Assembly: GCF_041060425.1 (NCBI RefSeq)
Contig: NZ_JAULBC010000002.1
Coordinates: 620,001-684,000 of the forward strand
Source of the DNA: Danxiaibacter flavus
GTDB taxonomy: Bacteria; Bacteroidota; Bacteroidia; Chitinophagales; Chitinophagaceae
Length of the DNA stretch: 64,000 nt
Direction of reading: 5' to 3'
Positions 35,547 through 45,692 of this stretch are shown here, piece by piece. Position numbers and translations under genes: made by a program. Below the pieces are notes generated by a model. It did no database searches. It was given only the letters and a program-made list of their open reading frames with translations, and had not been told where the DNA came from. The stretch's first letter is position 1, and the number at the start of each line of letters is the position of its first letter.

Positions 35547-38500
35547 CTATTTACCTGCTTTTACAAACTTGCCTGTAAATTTCTGGTTTCCTATCATTAC
35601 TTCTGCAAAGTACATTCCGGAAGATAGTTTACTAACATCTACCCTATCCTGCCAGTACGCCATTTCTTTAGCATTGCCATTCTGCAGAACCAACATTCTT
35701 CCATTCATATCAGAAACCCTTATCGTTACCTTGCCCATTGTATTGTTGTTCAGAGAAAGGTTCAGATAATCTATTGCGGGAACAGGAGCCATTTTTAGAA
35801 CCGTTGCACCCAATGTGTTGTCAATTTTCAGTTTGTTGGATACCGATACTTTCACCAGTGCGGAATCACTCATATTGTTATTGTCTGTAACCTTTAGTTC
35901 GAATGTATAAACACCCTCGTTCAGATCAGACAATTTCGCTTGTGAAAGCGCCTGATCACCAAGACTGAATTGTGAAGGTCCAGAAATATATCTCCATTGG
36001 TAATTTTTCAATACGGCACCAGCGTTCGCAACTGATTTACTACCATCAAGTGTTACAGATTTTTGAGAGGACGTAAGATCAACATCAATGGTATTGTTAA
36101 CTATCGCTGTCGGTCTTTCGAGTGCTACAATCGCTGAATCTGTTGCTGTTCTTGATGCCGTGGTTGCTCCTGTAGAATATTGATATGAACCTGCATCCCA
36201 TGTAAGCAATCGCTGCACGCCAACAATATCAGTTTTAAGACCGCTCAACAGACTTAAGATGTTCAGCGCCTTGCCTCTGGCTGGTGATGAGGAGGTCAAT
36301 CCATAATTATTGCCCGCTGCATCTATAAACTTAGCGGCGGCTAATTTATACACTGTTATGTTATTGGATTGCTTGTTCTTTACAACCGACACAATAGGTT
36401 TACCCATGTTGTAGCTCTGTATTCCTGTCATGATAAAGAAGTTGTTGTAGAAGTAGTTATCACTTCCAACATTGCCGTAAGAGTTAAGCTGATACACACC
36501 GAATCTCTTAGGACTAACAATTGTGTTGTTGGAAACAAACACTGTCAATGCGGGCGCTCCGGTACGTGGACGATCGTCGATAAAGATGCCGCTCTGACCA
36601 AATGACAACGGATTTTTATCATCCCCAACATTTACTACGAGGTTATTGTAAATGTAGTTTTTGCTTTGTCCCATTATCATGATACCTGCACCCGGACCGT
36701 TTGAAACTTTGTTATTATACACGGAAGCTGTAGCACCCGGAGAGATTAAGATCCCGGACATTTGTCCGGCTTTCATACCTACACCAAAATTGGAAACGGT
36801 GTTGTTATATACTTCTGTTCCTTCAGGTGCACTTGCAACCTGGATCCCATCCCAACCGGAACTATCAACAACATTGTTGTATATCTTTAAATTATAAAAT
36901 AACTGTGGATATATATTTTTGGTGACACCACTGCAGTTAAGCGTTGCATACGGGAAAGAATAACCAACATAGAAGGCCTCGTTTAATACATCGTGTACAT
37001 ACAGGTCATGCAGTTTTACATTTCTCAGCGCACCGTTCTGCTGCCAGGTAATTGGATCACAGGTAGGATCAGTTTTAATCATCAAGCCAATAGAAGCCCT
37101 GTTGATTTCAATATTATTAAATTCAAAATCGGTGGACTCCGTTGATACCTTAATACCTAAACCACCATAAATACTTTTACCTGGTGTGGTGATTTTAAAC
37201 CCGTATTTATCTGCACTTCCTGTGCCAGAGAACTGGAAGTAACTACTGTTTGTAATAAAAATGTTCCAGGGCGTTGCACCGTTAATTACAACCTGTCCAC
37301 CGCAGTTCTTAAACTTGATGGGACTGGTTGCTGTTCCGTTGAACCCTATCAATCTTATCCTGTTGTAAATGCCACCTTTTATACATACTGTATTGCCTGG
37401 TTTCACACTTACTTCTCTTACAACGGTACCTGGTTTATTTACAGGGGCCCTGTCTGTTACATTGGTAGCCTGAACGCTTCCATCTGAATTTTTCTCCAGC
37501 GTAACATCACAACCGCAATTGTCTGTAGTTGACTGTTGAGTAACCTGGAAGCTGAATGTAGTAGTACCCGTTTTACCCTGTTCATCAGTAACAGTGAGCT
37601 TAGTTGAATAAGCTCCCGCTTTCAAACCGGAAATACTCATAGTTGAATCATACACACCTGTAGCTTCGTATGCAGGACCGGATGTTTGTGACCACGCGTA
37701 AGATTTAATTTTATTCTTAACGGTTGAATTGGAATGTGCATAAGACTCCCTGCCAGTGAGTTTTAAGGAATTATCCGGCAATGTAATTTTAGACGCACCT
37801 GTAATAACCGCCACCGGCGCATCCAGCTGCGTAGATGGAGCAACCACCTCAAACGCTATCTGAACTGTACTTCCGGCTCCGGTGTTGTCTCTAACAGTAA
37901 GCTGACTTACATATTTTCCCGGCTTTAAATTTTTGCCGGTTATCGTAGACCGGTAGGCATTGTTTACAGTATATCCTTTGGGACCTGAAATTTGTTTCCA
38001 TTTATATTTGGTAATACGCCTGCCTGATGTTGCATAAGAGCTTGTACCATCCAGCGTAATAGTTGTTGTTTTTACAGTCGTTGGTCCCTTCACAACAGCA
38101 GTAGGCCCTTTAGCAACGGACGATTTTGAAGAGAAAGTCGATTCTCCAACAGCTGTTTCCACTGCACCAAGCTGGTCAATGGTTGCAGTTTCAAAAGTTT
38201 CATTAGCAGATAAAGCCAGCTTTCCGGTATCCGCTATCGAAGTCCTTTCATTCTTTTTGGAAGAATATACAACCAGTGCAATTCTTGCTGAACTGCTTTT
38301 GCCTTTGTCATCTGTTACAGTTAACTGGCTTATGTAGCTACCAGGTTTCAGATTCCATGCGACTATTTTTGATTTCGCAATACTGTTTACGCTGAACCCC
38401 TCAGGACCGGCAATTTGTTTCCAGTTGTACTTAACAATCTTTCTTCCGCTTGCGGCTTTAGAACCTGAGCCATCAAGCGTTACAGAGCTGCCATTAACAA

Positions 38501-39941
38501 CCGAAGGGCCTTTAATGAGGGCTTTCGGGGGCTCGGAGGAAGCATACACGGTGAATGATTTGGCAACTGAATTAGAAGAACCTTTTTCATCTTTTACGGT
38601 CAGCATAAACCTGTACGTTCCTATGCCTAAGTTGCTAAGTGTTGTTACCGCCGTTGACGGGCTGGAAATTTTGTACCCTTTAGCACCAGAAACGTAAGAC
38701 CATTTGTAAGATTTAATAACGCCATCAGGATCATAGGACGAACCTCCATTAAGCACAACCGCATCAACAGGAAGTGTTATACTTGCCACATCTTTCATCA
38801 CAGCTACCGGCGGTTTGTTGGCTACCACCAAAATTGTTGCGCTTGCATTATCAGTTACACCGGCAGAGTTAGTCACAGACAATTCTACCTGGTACTTACC
38901 TGCACTTAAGTTGGTTAAAGTTGATTTTGCTGACGACGCGTTATTAATTTTATATCCCGCCGGGCCTGATACACATTTCCACGAATAAGATTTAATTGAA
39001 GTTCCGGTTGATGTAGTGGACTGGGAACCATCCAGGCTGATTGAAGCTTTGGGGAGATCAACAGTTTCCGGAGCCACAATTTTAGCAGTAACTGAAGACG
39101 GATAATTATTGTCATCTGATTTGCCCCTTTTAAACTGGAACATCCATTCGTAAACATTCAATCCTCTCGGACGATAGTTGGGATCATACATTTTAGACCA
39201 TGAATCATGACCTTTCTGATCAAAGATATCCATCAAAGGCTGTGGAGAAACCCTTGGTGAATAGTCCTTGAGACCATCATACCAGCTCAGTGAATACCTG
39301 ATAGGAACTTTTGGATCGTTCCGGTTGCTACACATCCACAATGGCATGTCTACTTTTGCAAAACGCGCGATGCCGGCAGCATTACCGTACACGCTTTCTG
39401 CAGACGTTACCACCGCGGCAACCTTGTTTGCTCCATCGTCTGAAATGCTTGGATAATAGATAGCGGTACCGCCACCGTGACTCAGACCTGTCATGTATAT
39501 ACGGGATTCATCAATCCTATATTTTTTCAATACATAAGCCATTAAAGCCTTGTAGTCATCAAGGCTTCGTGATGTGTTTCTGTACTGCGGGGAAATTACG
39601 ATCGGAGTAAAGGACTCGCCATTTACAGTAAATGTCTTCGGCCAGGAACCGTTCGCAATAAGCTTAGTGGGTCCCCATTTCAAAACCTTTTTCAGATCAG
39701 CCTGTGAACCCGAACCCAACTCACCCGAACCATGAAAGAACAGGATCAGCGGATATTTCTTTCCGGACGTGTTATAATCCGCAGGCAAATACTCCCAGTA
39801 ACCGCCGATACGATTCGTGATCTTCACAGTTATGGGCGTGTGCGTTTGCGAAAACAATTGTGATGAGAACGCGAGCAGTAAAAATAAAAATGTAAAATTC
39901 TTCCGATAATTACTTTTTAAAACTGAGTAAATCTTTGCCAT
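35547..39941 (-). CDS. Giant secreted esterase / PKD-repeat / right-handed beta-helix protein with T9SS tail
   Basis: A 1464-residue exported protein. Signal peptide about 1-32; alpha/beta-hydrolase domain (about 35-280) with LFFHGSGE, nucleophile Ser154 in GLSHGG, and later NDPKVP and KGHDSW for Asp and His; six PKD-like Ig repeats (about 290-850: DGSQSTTSTG, TVTDDKGKSSSA and so on); a right-handed parallel beta-helix (about 880-1230, NNIEINRASIGLMI, NNTVSNFGVGMKAG) like polysaccharide lyases; one more PKD repeat; and a type IX sorting domain ending TGKFVKAGK. M21 of the longer frame (39941) precedes the signal peptide and is the likely start. Probably acts on the exopolysaccharide or its ester groups at the surface. 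Confidence 0.88.
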   Translation of the reverse strand: MAKIYSVLKSNYRKNFTFLFLLLAFSSQLFSQTHTPITVKITNRIGGYWEYLPADYNTSGKKYPLILFFHGSGELGSGSQADLKKVLKWGPTKLIANGSWPKTFTVNGESFTPIVISPQYRNTSRSLDDYKALMAYVLKKYRIDESRIYMTGLSHGGGTAIYYPSISDDGANKVAAVVTSAESVYGNAAGIARFAKVDMPLWMCSNRNDPKVPIRYSLSWYDGLKDYSPRVSPQPLMDIFDQKGHDSWSKMYDPNYRPRGLNVYEWMFQFKRGKSDDNNYPSSVTAKIVAPETVDLPKASISLDGSQSTTSTGTSIKSYSWKCVSGPAGYKINNASSAKSTLTNLSAGKYQVELSVTNSAGVTDNASATILVVANKPPVAVMKDVASITLPVDAVVLNGGSSYDPDGVIKSYKWSYVSGAKGYKISSPSTAVTTLSNLGIGTYRFMLTVKDEKGSSNSVAKSFTVYASSEPPKALIKGPSVVNGSSVTLDGSGSKAASGRKIVKYNWKQIAGPEGFSVNSIAKSKIVAWNLKPGSYISQLTVTDDKGKSSSARIALVVYSSKKNERTSIADTGKLALSANETFETATIDQLGAVETAVGESTFSSKSSVAKGPTAVVKGPTTVKTTTITLDGTSSYATSGRRITKYKWKQISGPKGYTVNNAYRSTITGKNLKPGKYVSQLTVRDNTGAGSTVQIAFEVVAPSTQLDAPVAVITGASKITLPDNSLKLTGRESYAHSNSTVKNKIKSYAWSQTSGPAYEATGVYDSTMSISGLKAGAYSTKLTVTDEQGKTGTTTFSFQVTQQSTTDNCGCDVTLEKNSDGSVQATNVTDRAPVNKPGTVVREVSVKPGNTVCIKGGIYNRIRLIGFNGTATSPIKFKNCGGQVVINGATPWNIFITNSSYFQFSGTGSADKYGFKITTPGKSIYGGLGIKVSTESTDFEFNNIEINRASIGLMIKTDPTCDPITWQQNGALRNVKLHDLYVHDVLNEAFYVGYSFPYATLNCSGVTKNIYPQLFYNLKIYNNVVDSSGWDGIQVASAPEGTEVYNNTVSNFGVGMKAGQMSGILISPGATASVYNNKVSNGPGAGIMIMGQSKNYIYNNLVVNVGDDKNPLSFGQSGIFIDDRPRTGAPALTVFVSNNTIVSPKRFGVYQLNSYGNVGSDNYFYNNFFIMTGIQSYNMGKPIVSVVKNKQSNNITVYKLAAAKFIDAAGNNYGLTSSSPARGKALNILSLLSGLKTDIVGVQRLLTWDAGSYQYSTGATTASRTATDSAIVALERPTAIVNNTIDVDLTSSQKSVTLDGSKSVANAGAVLKNYQWRYISGPSQFSLGDQALSQAKLSDLNEGVYTFELKVTDNNNMSDSALVKVSVSNKLKIDNTLGATVLKMAPVPAIDYLNLSLNNNTMGKVTIRVSDMNGRMLVLQNGNAKEMAYWQDRVDVSKLSSGMYFAEVMIGNQKFTGKFVKAGK

Positions 39942-40536
39942 GAGAACGTTATTTGGAGGTAAGATTATTACTGTCAATGTCATGTTTCGGTAAAAGACCA
40001 TAAATCATTCCGTACAATGTCTCTTTTCTCGCAGGTGGTGGATTACTAAATTGATGCATGTCCTTCAAAAACAAATTTTTTGCCAAGAATGCTTGTTATA
40101 TATAAAAAAGTAATTGCATATCAATATCGGGTATAAAATTGCACGGTAATACTGCACAGTTCTAACAATAATGTTACATAATATGTCTTTTATGATTACA
40201 TATTGTTAAAATTAAAAATGTGAACACTTTAAACTTGCCAGGGGTGTTTGGAAAGGATCTGTTAGCACGATATGAACGTTAACTGGCCAGGGGGATTTGG
40301 CCTTTGCAACCGGTTTAAATTCCTCATCAAGGACAGGAGTGGGTAAAAGTACAAACATTGGCGAAAAGTTAAATCAAAAAAGGCTCGGTATTTCTTTGGA
40401 GGGTATTAAATAAAAATCGTTTTTGCAAATCTTTATCGACGTAAATCAATAAAAGTCTTACAAAAACGATTTTAAAAAATTGTCCATTCGGGCAATCAAT
40501 GTGCAATTATAACACATTCAATTTCCACTTCAATTC
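39942..40536. other. Gene-free stretch upstream of the giant esterase gene
   Basis: About 595 bases with no gene. A weak pair of similar words (tgccaggggtgtttgg and ggccagggggatttgg) is visible around 40238-40305. Promoter not identified. Confidence 0.4.
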
Positions 40537-41352
40537 CTAGAACTTATCATCAAGAAAAGTGTCGAGATCGATGCGTGGCAACAGCGTTAAATGACCTCCT
40601 TCTGTAGCATTCAATAAAAGCCTGTCAGAAGCTGTATACATCTCTCTTGCCAGCGAGTAAGAGTATTCACTTGCTGCAATATCGGGCAACTGCCATTTCA
40701 TTCCGCCGGAAAAATAATTAGGATCGAAATGAGAGTCATCTTTACCGTTACTTACCGCCAACTGGTTAGCTGCACCTACAGCATTAAAATAGTGGTCGCA
40801 GCCAACAAGCGCTACCTTTGTAAAACCCATATGGTACGCCAGCTGCATGGCAGCAAATGTTACGGTTCCACCTTTCCATATGCTACCGCTGATATCCCGG
40901 CTGAATTTTGCCGTATCGGTGGCATGCATGAAATGTACATTTTCGCGGAATCTTACATATTTCAAACCACATGTATCCAGAAAAAGGGGTATATCAGTCT
41001 CATTATAAAAAGCTGCGTTTTGTTCCATTACATGTCCGTTAACAACAGCTATTGCCGATGGACGAAAATCTGTCCGGTTAAACAACAGATTGATCTTATT
41101 TAATCCAAACGTGAACACATTTTTTAGCTTGTCATAATCTACTTTATTCAGAGAAGGACCATTACACATGATCACTGCTTTTTTGCCGGCATATTTATCC
41201 TGCAATTTTCTCAGCTTCTTTCGTGAAGCCCAGGCTACAGGTCTTAAATCCCATTTAAAGCGATTGACAAATAACCACCGCGCTTCCTTATACGGATTAA
41301 GCTTTGCGGGTGTATTTAAAATAGGCGAGTCTTCTAAAAAAGTATTGTCCAT
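40537..41352 (-). CDS. DUF115/MptE-like protein of the polysaccharide locus
   Basis: A 271-residue protein of the DUF115 (6-hydroxymethylpterin pyrophosphokinase MptE-like) family. The Rossmann-like part reads KKAVIMCNGPSLNKVDYDKL, VFTFGLNKI and later GGTVTFAAMQLAYHMGFTKVALVGCDHYF. In glycan loci such proteins are found as glycosyl-transfer or modification enzymes (some act on nonulosonic acids). No signal peptide. It is the last gene of the minus-strand unit that includes the flippase and the DprE-type cassette. Reaction unknown. Confidence 0.75.
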   Translation of the reverse strand: MDNTFLEDSPILNTPAKLNPYKEARWLFVNRFKWDLRPVAWASRKKLRKLQDKYAGKKAVIMCNGPSLNKVDYDKLKNVFTFGLNKINLLFNRTDFRPSAIAVVNGHVMEQNAAFYNETDIPLFLDTCGLKYVRFRENVHFMHATDTAKFSRDISGSIWKGGTVTFAAMQLAYHMGFTKVALVGCDHYFNAVGAANQLAVSNGKDDSHFDPNYFSGGMKWQLPDIAASEYSYSLAREMYTASDRLLLNATEGGHLTLLPRIDLDTFLDDKF

Positions 41353-41464
41353 ATTTTACAGCTATTGTTCTAAATGTTTTATGTTCTCAGTGCAGGGGAA
41401 TGGTTGGCCATATTCTGCTAATGTCAATTTCTATGGCAAGGAGTGATACAATAGGTAAAGGACT

Positions 41465-42910
41465 TTATTTCAGTAGCAATTCAAATATCGTATAAACCAT
41501 CAATATAACCAAAGGAACAAACGAGGTTAATTTCTCAAAGTTTAAAAAATTAACCTGTAACGATTTATACGAAAACTTAGCTGCATACCATGCGTAAAAT
41601 CCTAAATATCCAATAAGCATACCAATTGGAATTGCGTAAATACCAATATAACGGGCCAGCATTAATGTAGATACAATGTACAGAATACCTGAAATGCCAT
41701 CTGCAATATGCGATATAACGTGATTGGTAGACAGATAAACCTGCATGTGCATGGCACCAAACCTGTGTATAAAGAACGCAACGCCCATCAGCAACCACAT
41801 TGTTTGATCTACAAACTCCACTTTGCTATGTATAAGCGTTAATAATTGATTTGCAAAAAGCCCTACAGTTACAAAACCAACTACAAATACCAAATGACTT
41901 AACAACATGCCGCGTTGAACAAGTTTAACCAGCCCTTTAATGTCATGCTGAACACGCAATCTTGCCATCAACGGAATTTTACTATAAAAAGGCGCCATTG
42001 AAATATCCCTGATCTGGCTGATAATACGCATTACCAGCAAATATGATGCTACAGCAGGAGAAGATCCTATTTGAGCATACACAACGCCTGTTAAGTTGTA
42101 AAGCCCAACGGACATAAAACCTGATATTCCGGAGCGCCATGCCGGCTGCCATATTTTTAGAAAAACCTGTTTATTAAATGCCAGTTGTCTTGCAATCCGT
42201 GTGTATAACCCATCTTCTACCCTTTTACATAATGTAATGTCACGCAGTATGATCGTCAATGCCCAGAACTGATTTACAATAACCAGGTTGAGCAACGAGG
42301 GCGAGAAATAAAGCACACCGATACAGGTCATTATATTAGCGAAGGCACGTAACGTCTCCACTCTTCTTACCATCGCTATTTTAAACAGTCCTTCAAGATA
42401 ATTCAGGTAAATTTTTCCGTAAAAGTTTACACATGAAACCAGAAGAATAACTGTCCATGCTATCCAGGCCTGATCAGGATGAGAAGCAGAACGGATCGGC
42501 TTTACCATTGACCATGTCCCGAAAATTAATAACAGAAAAAACAGTACAACTGTTAGCCTTTTATAAATATGCTTCATTGTAGAAACAATGCTATGCATCA
42601 ACGGAATATTCGGCCCGGTTGATTCCGTTGAAGTCACCTTGTTTTTATTATCAGGCGAGAATGTGTCGATATCCCTCGCTCCTCCGTAAGCAAATGAAAT
42701 GAGACGTGTAAAGGTTTGACGGAAGCCAAAGTCAGCAATTGATTGCAAGGCAATAATTGTTGAAAATAAATACCACAAAGCCACATCACCCGGCGTGAAT
42801 TTTTTGAGTATCAGCGGTATCAGGCCAAGTAATGAAAGCGCCTGGGATGAATAGCTCATCCAGGTTGTTATAGTAGGTGAATTCCAGGCTTTTTTAAACA
42901 TTGGTTTCAC
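41465..42910 (-). CDS. Polysaccharide flippase-like membrane protein (Wzx/MATE-type)
   Basis: A 481-residue inner-membrane protein with about 12 hydrophobic segments, of the MOP/polysaccharide-transport type. Clues are the N-terminal pattern SYSSQALSLLGLIPLIL, FGFRQTFTRL, repeated helix pairs and the low-charge C-terminus. It would turn polyprenyl-linked glycans to the periplasm. It is 69 bp after the HAD gene and the only flippase in the window, so it may serve the repeat unit, the arabinose-type lipid, or both. Confidence 0.83.
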   Translation of the reverse strand: MKPMFKKAWNSPTITTWMSYSSQALSLLGLIPLILKKFTPGDVALWYLFSTIIALQSIADFGFRQTFTRLISFAYGGARDIDTFSPDNKNKVTSTESTGPNIPLMHSIVSTMKHIYKRLTVVLFFLLLIFGTWSMVKPIRSASHPDQAWIAWTVILLVSCVNFYGKIYLNYLEGLFKIAMVRRVETLRAFANIMTCIGVLYFSPSLLNLVIVNQFWALTIILRDITLCKRVEDGLYTRIARQLAFNKQVFLKIWQPAWRSGISGFMSVGLYNLTGVVYAQIGSSPAVASYLLVMRIISQIRDISMAPFYSKIPLMARLRVQHDIKGLVKLVQRGMLLSHLVFVVGFVTVGLFANQLLTLIHSKVEFVDQTMWLLMGVAFFIHRFGAMHMQVYLSTNHVISHIADGISGILYIVSTLMLARYIGIYAIPIGMLIGYLGFYAWYAAKFSYKSLQVNFLNFEKLTSFVPLVILMVYTIFELLLK

Positions 42911-42979
42911 CTCCTGTCATAATTTTCTGTAGCATTATTCTTATTTTATGACTTTTTACTTTTAAATTTTGACTTATCA

Positions 42980-43579
42980 TTAATTACGAAAAGGCTTATA
43001 GTTAGCATTTGTTGCAATGCCCAGCATTTGCCTGTCTCCACTGCTGTCTCCGTAAGCAATAATCGTGTCATATTCTTCCAGGTTGTAAACTTTTTTAATC
43101 CTGTTCACTTTTTCTTCGCCGTTACAATTTAAACCGTTTAGTTTTCCGGTGAGCCTGTTGTTGACCTTCTGCATTTTACTAGCAATGCATTTTATTCCCT
43201 GTGCCTGGCAAAAAGGAAGCACCCAGTCTTCGGCAGATGCAGAAACGACGGTAACCTCATCCCCATTCTCCACGTGCTTTTTCAATTGCTCAATAGCCTT
43301 GTCGCGCAACATACGCGGCAGCATTGTTGAAGCAAATTTTTTGCATGCTTCTTCAAATTGTTTTTCATCCAATCCTTTCCAGAAATAGGTCATCACGGCC
43401 TCTTTCATATCCTGATTAGCGACCAGCCCTGCCTTAAACATCAGCAGTTTCGGCATCATCTTCAACATTCCACGGTAATACCTTGAAGATCCCTGCTGAT
43501 ATTTTATTATTTCCAGCAGTGTGTCTTTTTCTGTTATGGTTCCATCAAAGTCAAATAATACCAGCGTCTTCTTATCCAA
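42980..43579 (-). CDS. HAD-IB family phosphatase of the DprE-type cassette
   Basis: Haloacid-dehalogenase-type phosphatase of 199 residues. Motif I DFDGT with catalytic Asp10 and Asp12; motif II VVSASAEDW; motif III YGDSSGDRQM. It overlaps the DprE2-like gene by 8 bp. In the arabinose-lipid route, polyprenyl-phosphoryl-5-phosphoribose must lose its 5-phosphate before DprE1 acts, and an HAD enzyme is the natural local candidate. This role is inferred from gene order; mycobacteria are thought to use an unrelated PAP2 enzyme. Confidence 0.82.
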   Translation of the reverse strand: MDKKTLVLFDFDGTITEKDTLLEIIKYQQGSSRYYRGMLKMMPKLLMFKAGLVANQDMKEAVMTYFWKGLDEKQFEEACKKFASTMLPRMLRDKAIEQLKKHVENGDEVTVVSASAEDWVLPFCQAQGIKCIASKMQKVNNRLTGKLNGLNCNGEEKVNRIKKVYNLEEYDTIIAYGDSSGDRQMLGIATNANYKPFRN

Positions 43580-44306
43580 GGCTTAATTTTTTATAGATTG
43601 GTTCGGGAATATTTGAAATAACAAACATGATGTATCTCCACAAACTCTTCGTATAAATAACGTTCTTCTTTTTCGAGATAGCATTGTAAATATCATCAGC
43701 CACAGCTTCCGGTTGTGCAGTTAATGGCTTTGATAATTTCATACCCTCAGTCATCTTGGTATCTACAAAGCCCGGAAGTATAGTAAGTACATGAACACCT
43801 GTTTTTGCCAGCTTATTTCTGAGGCCTGAAAGATATGTTGTAAAACCGGCCTTGGCACTACCGTAAATGTAATTGTTCTTTTTTCCTCTTAGTCCGGCTA
43901 CAGAGCTAATACCAGCAATAACACCTTTATTGTTCTTCTCCAACAAGATTGCGAGTTGGTTAACAATGCTGACAGCACCGGTATAGTTACTGCCGATGAT
44001 CCGTTCCGATTCTTGCCAATCTCTTTCTGCAAGCGTCTGATCACCAAGATAACCAAACGCAAGCAACACCACATCCGGAACAAAAGACAGTGAATCCACA
44101 AACGCTTTGTGTGACTCATAATCAACCGCATCAAAAAACAATACATGCGCCTGTGCTTTGTATCTTATCGCAAGGTCTGAAGCCTGTGTTTGCAATAAAG
44201 CCCTGTTTCTTCCTGCCAGCCAAACCGTGTATCCGTTTGCGGCATATTTATGTGCGCATGCTGCGGCAATGCCTGAGCTGGCCCCAAGTATTAATATATC
44301 TGGCAT
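43572..44306 (-). CDS. DprE2-like SDR (polyprenylphosphoryl-2-keto-ribose reductase)
   Basis: Short-chain dehydrogenase of 244 residues resembling DprE2, which reduces the 2-keto intermediate made by DprE1 to polyprenyl-phosphoryl-D-arabinose. Cofactor motif GASSGIA at 8-14, catalytic Ser134, Tyr148 and Lys152 (YIYGSAKAG). Features shared with mycobacterial DprE2 are AFGYLGDQ, NYTGAVS, ILPGFVDTKMT and the C-terminal pattern SLWRYIMFVISNIPEPIYKKL. It overlaps the DprE1-like gene by 16 bp and the HAD gene by 8 bp, indicating tight co-expression. Specific chemistry inferred from similarity and adjacency. Confidence 0.87.
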   Translation of the reverse strand: MPDILILGASSGIAAACAHKYAANGYTVWLAGRNRALLQTQASDLAIRYKAQAHVLFFDAVDYESHKAFVDSLSFVPDVVLLAFGYLGDQTLAERDWQESERIIGSNYTGAVSIVNQLAILLEKNNKGVIAGISSVAGLRGKKNNYIYGSAKAGFTTYLSGLRNKLAKTGVHVLTILPGFVDTKMTEGMKLSKPLTAQPEAVADDIYNAISKKKNVIYTKSLWRYIMFVISNIPEPIYKKLSLG

Positions 44307-45658
44307 GGTTGATTGCTTTTTATTTTATGAGTGAATAGTCTGGCTGATTGTAATGATGCTAATTTGTTATCCGGATTATATTTTTCAACAATACTCCAAA
44401 ACGTATCTATATGCGGGTAAGATTTATGCAGCAGTTCTTTGCTCATGCGGGCATCTTTCGACATGTATATTCTTCCACCGTATTCATCTACCAGTTTATC
44501 CAGTTCATCAAGGAACTCAAACAAACCGTTTCTTACCGGAAAATCCAACGCAAGTGTATATCCTTCCATCGGGAATGAGATCAGGCTATCCTGCTCACCG
44601 AAAAGCTTTAATACTGCCAGGAAAGATCCAAAACCTTTGCGCCTGATCTTATCCAGTAATTTTATCAATGCTTCTTTACTTACTGACAAAGGGAACGCCA
44701 TCTGGTACTGTACAAATCCACGGCGGCCATACATGCGGTTCCAGTTTTGAACGGCATCCAGGGGATAAAAAAATGGTGTATAAGGAATAATGGATTGTTT
44801 TTCTTTTGCTATCTGCTTTCTATAGAATACTTCGTTGAAAGCTTTTATGCTTAGTTTATTTAAAACAAATCCGGGTAAGTAAAAAGGAAAATTAAGGTTG
44901 GCTTGTTGAGGTAACCGGAGAGGCGCAGCAGCCAGCTTCGCAGGTAATTCGCTTTTTTTTGCGTGCTCTCCAAGCATTAAGATACTGCGGCCAAAATTTG
45001 ATCCTCCTTTCAAACAATCTATCCATGCCACAGAATAAGTAACGTGCTTGTATTGCTGAAAGAGATCAAATATTTCATCAAGGTTCTTTGCCTTTATTTT
45101 CTTCTCATTTATATAACAGCTCTCTACAGGTTTAAGTGCAAACTTCACACGTGTTATAATACCTGTTAACCCCATACCACCGCATGTTGCCTGAAACAGG
45201 TCAGAATGTTCAGTTGAAGAACAGGTTATTAATGAGCCATCACCAATCATTACATCCATATCTATCACGTGCTCGCCAAATGTTCCATCAACGTGGTGAT
45301 TTTTTCCATGCACGTCTGAGGCTACAGCCCCACCAACTGTAATATAGCGCGTTCCAGGAGTTACCGGTAAAAACCAACCTTCAGGTACAACAACCTGTAA
45401 TATGTTGTCTAATGTAACGCCGGCCTGGCAATCAATAATGCCATTTGCTGTATCAAAAGAAATAAAATTATTACAATCAAGTGTGGAGATAATGTGCTCG
45501 CTTAACGCCGCATCTCCATAGCATCTGCCCATACCACGGGCAATGCTAGCTTTGTTCCTGTACAACTGAACCCTTAACTGATCAACTGTTTGAAAACTGC
45601 TTTCGGTTGCATCGATCACGGGATAATTTCCCCAATTGGTGATAGCTTTTTTTTGCAT
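44291..45658 (-). CDS. DprE1-like FAD-dependent polyprenylphosphoryl-ribose 2-oxidase
   Basis: FAD-binding (vanillyl-alcohol-oxidase type) oxidoreductase of 455 residues. It follows mycobacterial DprE1 along its length: GMGRCYGD, VTPGTRYITVGGAVASDVHGKNHH (100-122), GGMGLTGII, the C-terminal WNRMYGRRGFVQYQ and VLKLFGEQDSL. Lys401 in YMSKDAR fits catalytic Lys418 of M. tuberculosis DprE1. Ala370 (GYTLALDFP) fits Cys387, the residue attacked by benzothiazinone drugs, and the spacing of 31 residues between the two sites is the same. The likely reaction is oxidation of the ribose 2-OH on the lipid carrier. Placed between UbiA and DprE2 genes. Confidence 0.88.
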   Translation of the reverse strand: MQKKAITNWGNYPVIDATESSFQTVDQLRVQLYRNKASIARGMGRCYGDAALSEHIISTLDCNNFISFDTANGIIDCQAGVTLDNILQVVVPEGWFLPVTPGTRYITVGGAVASDVHGKNHHVDGTFGEHVIDMDVMIGDGSLITCSSTEHSDLFQATCGGMGLTGIITRVKFALKPVESCYINEKKIKAKNLDEIFDLFQQYKHVTYSVAWIDCLKGGSNFGRSILMLGEHAKKSELPAKLAAAPLRLPQQANLNFPFYLPGFVLNKLSIKAFNEVFYRKQIAKEKQSIIPYTPFFYPLDAVQNWNRMYGRRGFVQYQMAFPLSVSKEALIKLLDKIRRKGFGSFLAVLKLFGEQDSLISFPMEGYTLALDFPVRNGLFEFLDELDKLVDEYGGRIYMSKDARMSKELLHKSYPHIDTFWSIVEKYNPDNKLASLQSARLFTHKIKSNQPCQIY

Positions 45659-45692
45659 CTGTACACTTTTTACATGAATAAATATTTACCCA

